Positions 5,780-13,411 of a stretch of DNA of 13,419 bases are shown here, piece after piece (within the stretch, counting starts at the first letter, position 1; every line of letters starts with the position of its first letter). The translations under genes and the position numbers were made by a program. Source of the DNA: an uncultured Eubacteriales bacterium (GTDB taxonomy: Bacteria; Bacillota; Clostridia; Lachnospirales; Anaerotignaceae); the NCBI GenBank assembly GCA_934256695.1, contig CAKQPE010000048.1, positions 1-13,419 of the forward strand. The letters run 5' to 3'. The notes beneath the pieces were generated by a model. The model was not told where the DNA came from, made no database searches, and was given only the letters and a program-made list of their open reading frames with translations.

Positions 5780-8700
5780 ATGAGCCGTAATACATTAGAT
5801 AATCAGCCTGCCCAGCAGGGTTTATACGACCCATCATTTGAACATGACAACTGCGGTATAGGCGCAATAGTAAACATAAACGGTGTAAAGACGCACCAAA
5901 CGGTTGAGGATGCTTTGAGCATAGTAGAAAACCTTGAGCACAGAGCCGGAAAAGACGCCGAAGGCAAAACAGGTGACGGCGTAGGTATACTTACACAAGT
6001 TCCTCATAAGTTTTTTAAAAAAGAAGCTGAAAAGCTTGGTATAGAGCTTGGAGAAGAAAGAGAATATGCAGTAGGTATGTTTTTCTTTCCGCAGGACGAA
6101 CTTAAAAGAAATCAGGCTAAGAAGATGTTCGAGATTATATCTCAAAAAGAAAATCTTGAATTTCTCGGCTGGAGAGAAGTACCTACAGATCCGTCAGTGC
6201 TTGGCAAAAAGGCAATAGACTGTATGCCGTATATCTTGCAGTGTTTTGTAAAAAAGCCTGCAGATATGGATAAGGGTCTTGATTTTGAAAGACGGCTCTA
6301 TGTTGCAAGACGTGTTTTCGAACAGAGTAATGATGATACATATGTTGTTTCATTTTCAAGCCGTACAATAGTTTACAAAGGAATGTTCCTTGTAGGTCAG
6401 CTTAGGTTATTCTTCCTTGATTTACAGGATAAAGATTATGAATCGGCTGTAGGTATGGTTCATTCACGTTTCAGTACAAACACAAATCCAAGCTGGGAAA
6501 GAGCGCATCCTAACCGTTTTATTCTCCATAACGGCGAAATAAATACCATAAGAGGCAATGCGGATTTGATGCTTGCCAGAGAAGAAACAATGGGTTCTGA
6601 CTATTTTAAAGGTGAAATGCACAAGATAACACCTATTATAAATACAAACGGTTCAGACTCGGCAATGCTTGACAACACACTTGAGTTTATGGTTATGAAC
6701 GGAATAGAGCTTCCTCTTGCGGTAATGGTAACTATACCAGAGCCTTGGGACAACAACAAACTGATGAGCCAGAAAAAGAAGGATTTTTATCAGTATTATG
6801 CAACAATGCTTGAGCCTTGGGACGGACCGGCATCAATACTTTTCAGTGACGGAGATGTAATGGGAGCTGTTCTTGACAGAAACGGTTTAAGACCTTCAAG
6901 ATACTATATAACAAACGACAACAGACTTATTCTTTCGTCTGAGGTAGGCGTACTTGATATTCCGCCTGAAAAGATAGTAAAAAAAGAAAGACTTCACCCC
7001 GGCAAAATGTTGCTTGTAGATATGAAAAAGGGAGAAGTTATAGATGACGAGGTATTAAAAGAAAGCTATGCATCACGTCAGCCTTACGGCGAATGGCTTG
7101 ACAGAAACCTTATTCAGCTTAAAGACCTTCATATTCCTAATGAAAAAATAAAGGAATACGACAAAGAGGAAATAACAAAGCTCCAGAAGGCTTTCGGCTA
7201 TACATACGATGACGCAACAAATCAGATTTTAAATATGGCAAAAAACGGTGCGGAGACAATAGCTTCTATGGGCATAGATACACCGCTTGCTGTACTTTCA
7301 AAAACAAAGAAACCTCTTTTCAACTATTTTAAACAGATGTTTGCACAGGTAACAAATCCTCCTATTGATGCAATAAGAGAAAAAATAGTTACAAGTACAA
7401 CTGTTTATATAGGCGAAGACGGAAACCTGCTTAAAGAATCTGCAGAAAACTGCCGTGTTCTTAAAGTAAATAACCCGATACTTACAGAAACAGACCTTCT
7501 TAAAATTAAAAATATGAATGAAGAAGGCTTTAAGGTTCAGGTACTTCCTATTACTTATTACAAGAATACATCGCTTGAGAAAGCTTTAGACAAGCTTTTT
7601 GTTGAGGTGGACAGAGCCTACAGAGACGGAGCAAATATAATTATACTTTCAGACAGAGATGTTGACGAAAACCATGTACCTATTCCTTCACTTCTTGCGG
7701 TATCTTCAGTAAGCAAATATCTGGTAAGAACAAAGAAAAGAACGGCTGTGGCCCTTATAATAGAGACGGCAGAACCAAGAACGGTGCATCATTTTGCAAC
7801 ACTTCTCGGCTATGGTGCTTGTGCAATAAACCCTTATCTTGCACATGAAACAATAAAAGAACTTATAACAGACGGAATACTTGAAAAAGATTTTTATGCT
7901 GCTGTAGATGATTACAATAATGCTGTTCTTTCCGGAATAGTCAAAATAGCATCTAAAATGGGTATATCAACAATACAGTCATATCAGGGAGCACAGATAT
8001 TTGAGGCTGTTGGTATTGCAAAAGATGTTGTGGACAAATATTTTACAAACACTGTAAGCCGTATAGGCGGTATTGATCTTGATGATATTCAAAGAGAATT
8101 CCATGAGCTTCATTCAAGTGCATTTGACCCACTTGGTCTTGAAAGTGATATTTCACTGGAAAGCTGCGGAGAGCATAACTACAGAAGCGGAAAAGAATAT
8201 CACAGATATAATCCTGTTACAATACACCTTCTTCAGGAGGCAACAAGAACAGGAAATTATGAAGAATTTAAAGAATACACAAAGGCTCTTGATGATGAAA
8301 TGACATCTGAGCTCAGAAACCTTATAGGTTTTAAATATCCTGAAAAAGGAATTTCAATAAATGAGGTTGAAAGCGTAGAATCCATAGTAAAAAGATTTAA
8401 GACAGGTGCTATGAGCTATGGTTCAATATCAAAAGAGGCACATGAAACCCTTGCCATTGCCATGAACCGCATAGGCGGAAAGAGCAACAGTGGCGAAGGC
8501 GGTGAGGACATAGAAAGACTTACTCCTGATGCTGACGGAACAAACCGCTGCTCGGCAATAAAACAGGTTGCATCGGGACGTTTCGGTGTAACAAGCCGTT
8601 ACCTTGTAAGTGCCGAAGAACTCCAGATTAAAATGGCACAGGGCGCAAAACCGGGCGAAGGCGGACACCTTCCGGGAGGAAAGGTTTATCCTTGGATTGC

Positions 8701-10327
8701 AAAAACAAGACACTCAACTCCGGGTGTAGCACTTATTTCTCCTCCTCCTCACCATGATATTTATTCAATAGAGGATTTGGGAGAGCTTATATACGACCTT
8801 AAAAATTCAAATACAGATGCAAAGATTTCGGTTAAGCTTTGTTCCGAGGCAGGCGTAGGCACAATAGCCGCAGGCGTTGCAAAGGCGGGAGCACAGACAA
8901 TACTTATCTCCGGATATGACGGCGGTACAGGTGCTGCTCCGCAAACATCTATACATAATGCAGGTATTCCTTGGGAATTGGGACTTGCGGAAACACACCA
9001 GACACTTATTAAAAACGGTTTGAGAAACAAGGTTTCACTTGAAACAGACGGAAAGCTGATGACAGGCAGAGATGTTGCCATAGCCTGTATGCTTGGTGCG
9101 GAGGAATTTGGATTTGCAACGGCACCGCTTGTAACATTAGGCTGTGTAATGATGAGAGTATGTAATCTCGATACCTGTCCTATGGGTATAGCTACACAAA
9201 ATCCAGAACTTAGAAAGAGATTTATAGGAAAACCTGAATATGTAATTAACTTTATGTATTTTATAGCACAGGAATTAAGGGAATATATGGCTAAACTCGG
9301 CATAAAGACAGTAGCCGAGCTTGTAGGCAGAAGCGACCTTCTTGAAGAAAGAGAAGGTGCCAAAACAAGGACACGTAAAGTTGACCTTTCAAATATAATA
9401 AATAATCCGTTTGCAAAACCGGGCGAAAAATTCGGCTTTGACCCTAAACAGGTATATGACTTTGAACTGGAAAAAACAGTAGACGAAAGAATACTTTTAA
9501 AGAAATTCAGAAAAGCCATCGACGAAAACAAGCCTATGGAAATATCAGTTGACGTTAAAAATACTGACAGAGCCTTGGGTACAATACTTGGCAGTGAAAT
9601 AACAAGAAAATATCCTGACGGAACTCAAAAAGATATGTTTAAGGTAAACTGCAAAGGCTCCGGCGGACAGAGTTTTGGTGCATTTATACCTAAAGGACTA
9701 TTTCTTTCACTGGAAGGCGACAGCAACGACTATTTCGGAAAAGGTCTTTCCGGCGGTACATTGGCAGTATTTGCTCCAAAGGGAAGTGCTTTTAAAGCTG
9801 ATGAAAATATTATAGTAGGAAACGTAGTTCTGTACGGAGCAACAAGCGGAGAAGCATATATGGCAGGTGTTGCCGGCGAGCGTTTTTGTGTTAGAAACTC
9901 CGGTGCCGATGCGGTAGTTGAAGGTGTAGGTGACCATGGCTGTGAATACATGACAGGCGGTACAGCGGTTATATTGGGTGACACAGGCAAGAACTTTGCG
10001 GCAGGTATGAGCGGCGGTATAGCTTATGTGCTTGATGAAAAACACGAGCTTTACACAAAGGTAAACAAGAGCCTTGTAAGCCTTGAAGAAGTATGCCATA
10101 TGAATGACGTTATAAAACTTAAACGCCTTATTGAAAACCATGTGAAATATACAGGCTCGGAAAAGGGAAGAAAAATACTTGATAATTTTGAAGAATATCT
10201 TAAAAAATTCAAAAAGGTTCTTCCGAGAGACTATGACAAAATGAACAGAGCTATAATATCTTTTGAAGAAAAAGGCCTTAATCCTGATGAAGCCAAGATT
10301 GAAGCTTTTTATCAGAACAAAGCTTGA
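5780..10327 (+). CDS. gltB: Glutamate synthase (NADPH) large subunit
   Basis: The subunit takes the amide of glutamine and transfers it to 2-oxoglutarate, making two glutamates; with GlnA it forms the GS-GOGAT cycle. From ATG 5780 it has 1515 residues, normal for the family. AAAGG ends nine bases before this ATG, so it is preferred over the in-frame ATG at 5759. Domains in order: a 24-residue propeptide; a class II amidotransferase whose catalytic N-terminal Cys after processing is C25 (HDNCGIG), with FSTNTNPSWERAHP and HNGEINTIRGN; a central domain; the FMN-binding synthase barrel with SGYDGGTGAAPQTS; the 3Fe-4S cysteines C1122, C1128 and C1133 (spacing C-x5-C-x4-C); and a C-terminal beta-helix rich in Gly repeats. 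gltD follows after 15 bases. Expression is probably set by the leader terminator at 5666. Confidence 0.97.
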   Translation: MSRNTLDNQPAQQGLYDPSFEHDNCGIGAIVNINGVKTHQTVEDALSIVENLEHRAGKDAEGKTGDGVGILTQVPHKFFKKEAEKLGIELGEEREYAVGMFFFPQDELKRNQAKKMFEIISQKENLEFLGWREVPTDPSVLGKKAIDCMPYILQCFVKKPADMDKGLDFERRLYVARRVFEQSNDDTYVVSFSSRTIVYKGMFLVGQLRLFFLDLQDKDYESAVGMVHSRFSTNTNPSWERAHPNRFILHNGEINTIRGNADLMLAREETMGSDYFKGEMHKITPIINTNGSDSAMLDNTLEFMVMNGIELPLAVMVTIPEPWDNNKLMSQKKKDFYQYYATMLEPWDGPASILFSDGDVMGAVLDRNGLRPSRYYITNDNRLILSSEVGVLDIPPEKIVKKERLHPGKMLLVDMKKGEVIDDEVLKESYASRQPYGEWLDRNLIQLKDLHIPNEKIKEYDKEEITKLQKAFGYTYDDATNQILNMAKNGAETIASMGIDTPLAVLSKTKKPLFNYFKQMFAQVTNPPIDAIREKIVTSTTVYIGEDGNLLKESAENCRVLKVNNPILTETDLLKIKNMNEEGFKVQVLPITYYKNTSLEKALDKLFVEVDRAYRDGANIIILSDRDVDENHVPIPSLLAVSSVSKYLVRTKKRTAVALIIETAEPRTVHHFATLLGYGACAINPYLAHETIKELITDGILEKDFYAAVDDYNNAVLSGIVKIASKMGISTIQSYQGAQIFEAVGIAKDVVDKYFTNTVSRIGGIDLDDIQREFHELHSSAFDPLGLESDISLESCGEHNYRSGKEYHRYNPVTIHLLQEATRTGNYEEFKEYTKALDDEMTSELRNLIGFKYPEKGISINEVESVESIVKRFKTGAMSYGSISKEAHETLAIAMNRIGGKSNSGEGGEDIERLTPDADGTNRCSAIKQVASGRFGVTSRYLVSAEELQIKMAQGAKPGEGGHLPGGKVYPWIAKTRHSTPGVALISPPPHHDIYSIEDLGELIYDLKNSNTDAKISVKLCSEAGVGTIAAGVAKAGAQTILISGYDGGTGAAPQTSIHNAGIPWELGLAETHQTLIKNGLRNKVSLETDGKLMTGRDVAIACMLGAEEFGFATAPLVTLGCVMMRVCNLDTCPMGIATQNPELRKRFIGKPEYVINFMYFIAQELREYMAKLGIKTVAELVGRSDLLEEREGAKTRTRKVDLSNIINNPFAKPGEKFGFDPKQVYDFELEKTVDERILLKKFRKAIDENKPMEISVDVKNTDRALGTILGSEITRKYPDGTQKDMFKVNCKGSGGQSFGAFIPKGLFLSLEGDSNDYFGKGLSGGTLAVFAPKGSAFKADENIIVGNVVLYGATSGEAYMAGVAGERFCVRNSGADAVVEGVGDHGCEYMTGGTAVILGDTGKNFAAGMSGGIAYVLDEKHELYTKVNKSLVSLEEVCHMNDVIKLKRLIENHVKYTGSEKGRKILDNFEEYLKKFKKVLPRDYDKMNRAIISFEEKGLNPDEAKIEAFYQNKA

Positions 10328-10342
10328 CAGGAGGGGTAAAAA

Positions 10343-11824
10343 ATGGGAAAGCCAACAGGATTTTTGGAATATAAAAGAAATGCAGGCGGAGAAAAAGCCC
10401 CTGCCGAAAGAATAAATAATTTTAATGATTTTCATATACATATATCGGAGAAAGAAAGACAGACACAAGGTGCAAGGTGTATGAACTGCGGAGTACCGTT
10501 TTGTCAGTCAGGTGTGGTTATTAAAGGCATGACTTCGGGCTGTCCTTTAAATAACCTTATACCGGAATGGAACGATATGGTCTATCATCAAAAACCGGAT
10601 ATGGCTTTGGAAAGACTGCTCAAAACAAACAGTTTTCCGGAGTTTACATCACGTATATGCCCTGCACCGTGTGAATATGCATGTACCTGCGGACTTAACG
10701 GAGATCCGGTTACAATAAAGGAAAATGAATACGGAGTAATAGAAAATGCTTTTGCACAGGGACTGATGAGTCCTAAGCCGCCTAAGGTAAGAACGGGAAA
10801 AAGTGTTGCCGTAATAGGTTCCGGCCCTGCCGGACTTGCGGCAGCAGAGGACTTAAACAAAAGAGGCCACAGCGTAACTGTATTTGAAAGAAGCGACAGA
10901 GCCGGCGGTTTGCTTATGTACGGAATACCTAATATGAAGTTAGAAAAAGATGTTGTTGAGCGAAGAATTAAGCTTATGGAAGAAGAAGGTATTATATTTA
11001 AGCTTAATTCCGACATAGGAAAGAATGTAAAGGCAGAGAGTATAATGAGAAATTTTGATGCCGTTATTCTTGCCTGTGGTGCATCTGCCCCGAGAGATGT
11101 AAATGTTAACGGCAGAGAAGGAAAAGGTATATATTTCGCTGTTGATTATATGACAAATATAACAAAAGGTCAGCTTGACAAAAATTATGATACATCAAAA
11201 TTTATGTCGGCAAAGGACAAGAATGTTCTTATTATCGGCGGCGGAGACACGGCAAATGACTGCTTGGGAACTGTTTTGAGAGAAGGCTGCAAGAATGTTT
11301 ATCAGCTTGACATTAATCCTAAAAAGCCTGTTACAAGAGCGGAAAACAACAGTTGGCCGGAATGGCCTGTAGTTTACAAAATAGACTACGGTCAGGCGGA
11401 AGCTATAGCAAAATACGGACATGACCCGAGAATATTTGCTTCTTCATGTATGGAGTTTATTCTTGACGAAAACAAAAACCTTAAACAGGCACGTATTGCA
11501 CAGGTAATTAAAAAACCAAGCAAAAAGGCAAGATATGAAATCGTTCCGGTAGAAGGAACAGAAAGAATAATTGATGTTGACATAGCACTTATAGCCGGAG
11601 GTTTTGCCGGAAGTGAAAGCTATTTAACAAAAGAGTTTAAGGTTGAGGTTGACGCAAGAACAAATGTGAAAACAGAAAAAGGAAGCTATGCCACAAACAT
11701 AAATAAAGTATTTACAGCCGGAGATATGCACAGAGGACAATCACTTGTTGTTTGGGCAATAAAGGAAGGCAGAGGTGTAGCAAAAGAAGTTGACAAATTC
11801 CTTATGGGATATACAAATCTGTAA
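10343..11824 (+). CDS. gltD: Glutamate synthase (NADPH) small subunit
   Basis: The 493-residue flavoprotein oxidises NADPH and passes electrons through FAD and 4Fe-4S clusters to GltB. The N-terminal cluster region holds C46, C49, C54 and C67 (CMNCGVPFC, then GCPLNNLIPEWND) and C106, C110 and C114 (CPAPCEYAC), followed by DPVTIKENE. The first dinucleotide fold starts at G159 (VIGSGPAGLAAAEDL) with FERSDRAGGLLMYGIP, and the second at G299 (IIGGGDTANDC). TAGDMHRGQSLVVWAI closes the FAD site. GGAGGGG sits just upstream of the ATG. The 15-base gap to gltB means one transcript. A third extra Cys (C116, in ACTCGLN) appears where I would expect a non-Cys residue. No second gltD-like or ferredoxin gene is nearby. 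Confidence 0.96.
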   Translation: MGKPTGFLEYKRNAGGEKAPAERINNFNDFHIHISEKERQTQGARCMNCGVPFCQSGVVIKGMTSGCPLNNLIPEWNDMVYHQKPDMALERLLKTNSFPEFTSRICPAPCEYACTCGLNGDPVTIKENEYGVIENAFAQGLMSPKPPKVRTGKSVAVIGSGPAGLAAAEDLNKRGHSVTVFERSDRAGGLLMYGIPNMKLEKDVVERRIKLMEEEGIIFKLNSDIGKNVKAESIMRNFDAVILACGASAPRDVNVNGREGKGIYFAVDYMTNITKGQLDKNYDTSKFMSAKDKNVLIIGGGDTANDCLGTVLREGCKNVYQLDINPKKPVTRAENNSWPEWPVVYKIDYGQAEAIAKYGHDPRIFASSCMEFILDENKNLKQARIAQVIKKPSKKARYEIVPVEGTERIIDVDIALIAGGFAGSESYLTKEFKVEVDARTNVKTEKGSYATNINKVFTAGDMHRGQSLVVWAIKEGRGVAKEVDKFLMGYTNL

Positions 11825-11828
11825 GATA

Positions 11829-11858
11829 AAGACCTTGGGGCTTAAACCCCAAGGTCTT
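11829..11858 (+). terminator. Strong hairpin at end of gltBD, no T run
   Basis: AAGACCTTGGGG (11829-11840) and CCCCAAGGTCTT (11847-11858) form a perfect twelve-pair stem with a six-base loop, five bases after the gltD stop. It is not followed by T, so on the + strand it may mark or protect the mRNA 3' end rather than terminate alone. Confidence 0.65.
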
Positions 11859-11860
11859 GC

Positions 11861-11897
11861 AAAATACAAAAAAGACGTCGATATTTGCGTATTTTTT
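11861..11897 (+). terminator. Weaker terminator-like structure with T run
   Basis: AAAATAC (11861-11867) pairs with GTATTTT (11889-11895), with a 21-base loop that contains palindrome GACGTC, and the T run extends to 11897. GCAAA next to the first stem can also pair with TTTGC at 11884-11888. It probably completes termination of gltBD. Confidence 0.5.
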
Positions 11898-11910
11898 AAT
11901 TATATATAAG

Positions 11911-11939
11911 TTGTGGTTTTATCTGCTAACTGATATAAT
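11911..11939 (+). promoter_or_regulatory. Promoter of the SSB-like gene
   Basis: TTGTGG (11911-11916), a 17-base spacer and TATAAT (11934-11939). This predicts a leader of about 105 bases. A second TATAAT at 12012-12017 with a poor -35 (TTTAAA, 11989) is an alternative that would give a short leader. Confidence 0.55.
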
Positions 11940-11946
11940 ATTAGAA

Positions 11947-12031
11947 ACAAAAGATAAACTTTTGTAAAAGCCTAAGCATATTAAGCGGTTTAAATGAATA
12001 TGTATATTTTGTATAATATACCGCAATGCTT
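11947..12031 (+). promoter_or_regulatory. Structured 5' leader of the SSB-like gene
   Basis: A perfect seven-pair hairpin, ACAAAAG (11947-11953) with CTTTTGT (11959-11965), comes first. A larger one follows: AAGCAT (11974-11979) with ATGCTT (12026-12031) and GCGGT (11985-11989) with ACCGC (12020-12024), enclosing an inner GTATAT/ATATAC stem. The large stem ends one base before the AAAGGAG ribosome site. There is no T run, so any effect would be on translation or stability. I do not recognise a known riboswitch. Confidence 0.4.
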
Positions 12032-12049
12032 AAAGGAGAGAAAAAACTT

Positions 12050-12688
12050 ATGGATAATAACGAAAATAACAGAATTGAAATTTCGGGGAAAATTTATTCT
12101 CTATGCGAGTTTAGCCACAAAGTATATGGTGAGGGATTTTATAACTTCAATATCGCTGTAAAGAGATTAAGCGGAAGTGAGGATATAATACCGATAACTG
12201 TATCGGAAAGACTTTTTGACAGCAAAGACATTTACATAGGCAGAGAGATAAGAATCAGTGGTCAGGTTAGAAGCTACAATAATTATTCGGGAACAAGAAA
12301 TCATTTGGTAATATCTGTTTTTGCGAGAGAACTGTTTTATGATGACTCAAAAAACGAGAACATAACGGAACTTAATGGGTTTATATGCAGAAGGCCTGTG
12401 TATCGTACAACACCTATGGGCAGAGAAATAGCTGATATTTTGGTGGCTGTAAACAGGGCTTATAATAAATCCGATTACATACCGTGTATTGTATGGGGCA
12501 GAAATGCACGTTTTGCCGGAAAGCTTGAGGTTGGAGACAATATAAAGATAACAGGCAGAATACAAAGCCGTATATACCAGAAGAAAACAGAAGAAGGTTC
12601 GGTAGAAAAAACTGCATATGAAATTTCGGTATCGAAAATTGAAAAATTAAATAACAATACATACGAGGAAAAAGCAATAACTGATTGA
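12050..12688 (+). CDS. Two-OB-fold single-stranded DNA-binding-like protein
   Basis: From ATG 12050 the protein has 212 residues; AAAGGAG at 12032-12038 fits this start better than the in-frame ATG at 12026, which lies upstream of it and inside the leader hairpin. The sequence shows two similar halves. Residues about 8-98 look like one OB fold (IEISGKIYSLCEF to VISVFARELFY). Residues about 103-195 form the second, closest to bacterial SSB: NGFICRRPVYRTTPMGREIADILVAVNR, then IPCIVWGRNARFAGKLEVGDNIKITGRIQ. There is no acidic SSB tail ending in a Phe-rich tip; the C-terminus is YEEKAITD. This is a Clostridia-type accessory protein, often annotated as a single-stranded DNA-binding protein, and not the main replication SSB. 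It may bind ssDNA or RNA; its biological role is unknown. The next gene's promoter overlaps its stop codon. Confidence 0.75.
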   Translation: MDNNENNRIEISGKIYSLCEFSHKVYGEGFYNFNIAVKRLSGSEDIIPITVSERLFDSKDIYIGREIRISGQVRSYNNYSGTRNHLVISVFARELFYDDSKNENITELNGFICRRPVYRTTPMGREIADILVAVNRAYNKSDYIPCIVWGRNARFAGKLEVGDNIKITGRIQSRIYQKKTEEGSVEKTAYEISVSKIEKLNNNTYEEKAITD

Positions 12689-12713
12689 CAAAGATACTTT
12701 TATGATATATTAT
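12685..12713 (+). promoter_or_regulatory. Sigma-A promoter of the adenosyltransferase-like gene
   Basis: TTGACA (12685-12690, overlapping the upstream TGA), a 17-base spacer and TATTAT (12708-12713). The start would be near 12719-12720, leaving a leader of about 30 bases. Confidence 0.7.
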
Positions 12714-12718
12714 TTCTT

Positions 12719-12737
12719 AGGCTGGTTTTTTCGGCCT
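12719..12737 (+). promoter_or_regulatory. Hairpin at the 5' end of the last transcript
   Basis: AGGCTG (12719-12724) pairs with CGGCCT (12732-12737), one pair being G-U, around a GTTTTTT loop. It begins at the predicted +1 and ends just before GGAGG (12739-12743). It could stabilise the 5' end or limit ribosome access. There is no T run after it, so it is not a terminator. Confidence 0.4.
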
Positions 12738-12750
12738 TGGAGGTATTATG

Positions 12751-13242
12751 ATGAGAACAGGTAATTTATATTTATACTACGGTGAGGGTAGGGGGAAAAC
12801 AACTCTTGCCATAGGTCAGGGAATGAGAGCTTTGGGAGAAGAACTTTCTGTTGTAATGGTACAGTTCCTTGACTATAATCACAATAAAGAGTACATACCG
12901 CTGCAGAAACTTGAGCCGCAGTTTAGAGCATTCAGGTTTGAAAAGCAGAGAGAAAGCATTGACGAGGCAGATAAGAGCGAACTTGGAAACGAAATAAAGC
13001 TTGCCTATAATTTCGGAAAGAAAATAATAGAAACTGCCGAATGTGATATGCTTATACTTGATGGAATATGTGATGCTGTAGATTTGGGATTTTTGAGTGA
13101 CGAAGATGTGGCAGAACTGCTTAAAAAACGTGGTAAAAGCATGGATATAATAGTAACGGGAAGCCACAAGCATGAAAAAATAGCTGATTGTGCCGATTAT
13201 GTTTACAGCATAAATGTTGAAAAAAGACGAGAAGATATATAA
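12751..13242 (+). CDS. Short corrinoid adenosyltransferase-like (CobA/BtuR family) P-loop protein
   Basis: From ATG 12751 the protein has 163 residues. The adjacent ATG at 12748 is only four bases from GGAGG, so the second is preferred, weakly. The N-terminus, NLYLYYGEGRGKTTLAIGQG, is the P-loop of the CobA/BtuR/CobO family, which transfers adenosyl from ATP to cob(I)alamin-type corrinoids. VVMVQFLDYNHNKE also matches. Differences from active enzymes as I know them: the family DEIN/DELN motif reads LDGIC here (D104, G105), TGR before the late helix is TGSH, and the chain ends at VEKRREDI without the usual C-terminal stretch of about 20 residues. It may be a divergent or inactive relative, or a P-loop protein with another substrate. 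No other cobalamin gene is in the window. It is the last gene before a terminator. Confidence 0.7.
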   Translation: MRTGNLYLYYGEGRGKTTLAIGQGMRALGEELSVVMVQFLDYNHNKEYIPLQKLEPQFRAFRFEKQRESIDEADKSELGNEIKLAYNFGKKIIETAECDMLILDGICDAVDLGFLSDEDVAELLKKRGKSMDIIVTGSHKHEKIADCADYVYSINVEKRREDI

Positions 13243-13265
13243 AATCTTATAGTAAAACTTTTAAT

Positions 13266-13307
13266 AAAAATGACTTGTACGGAGTAATTCGGAACAGGTC
13301 ATTTTTT
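13266..13307 (+). terminator. Intrinsic terminator after the adenosyltransferase-like gene
   Basis: AATGACTTGT (13269-13278) pairs with ACAGGTCATT (13294-13303) with one G-U, extended by flanking A and T runs. An inner stem CGGA/TTCG is capped by a GTAA tetraloop of the GNRA type. Six T (13302-13307) end the structure. Confidence 0.9.
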
Positions 13308-13368
13308 GGTTGAAAATTATATTAAAAATCAATAAAGTTGGTAAATATAAATTTATCGAACTAAGACC

Positions 13369-13411
13369 GTGGGACTCTGTCCCACACCCTGCAAGCCTTT
13401 GAAAAGGCTTG
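13369..13411 (+). repeat. Double-palindrome intergenic repeat (REP-like), possibly cut by window edge
   Basis: Two perfect hairpins stand close together: GTGGGAC/GTCCCAC (13369-13375 and 13379-13385) with a TCT loop, and CAAGCCTTT/AAAGGCTTG (13392-13400 and 13403-13411). The local base composition is much more GC-rich than the AT-rich spacer before it. No T run follows either stem. The form fits a dispersed palindromic element of Clostridia genomes, but only one copy is in this window, so the repeat status is inferred. Confidence 0.5.

Noticed and set aside
8761..9531. Long minus-strand open frame opposite gltB
   Set aside because: It lies within a fully conserved gltB barrel region, matches no family I know, and is an antisense shadow.
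10302..10325. AAGCTTT/AAAGCTT hairpin at the gltB stop
   Set aside because: It lies in coding sequence, has no T run and leaves the gltD ribosome site free; probably chance in an A/T-rich context.
11947..11965. Leader hairpin of the SSB-like gene as a fourth ANTAR site
   Set aside because: Its loop is five bases (ATAAA) with no G at position 4, and no terminator overlaps it.
12026..12049. ATG 12026 as the start of the SSB-like gene
   Set aside because: It precedes the AAAGGAG ribosome site and lies in the paired arm of the leader hairpin.
12719..12737. Hairpin before the adenosyltransferase-like gene as a terminator or ANTAR site
   Set aside because: The seven-base loop is GTTTTTT, and the stem is followed by the ribosome site instead of a T run.
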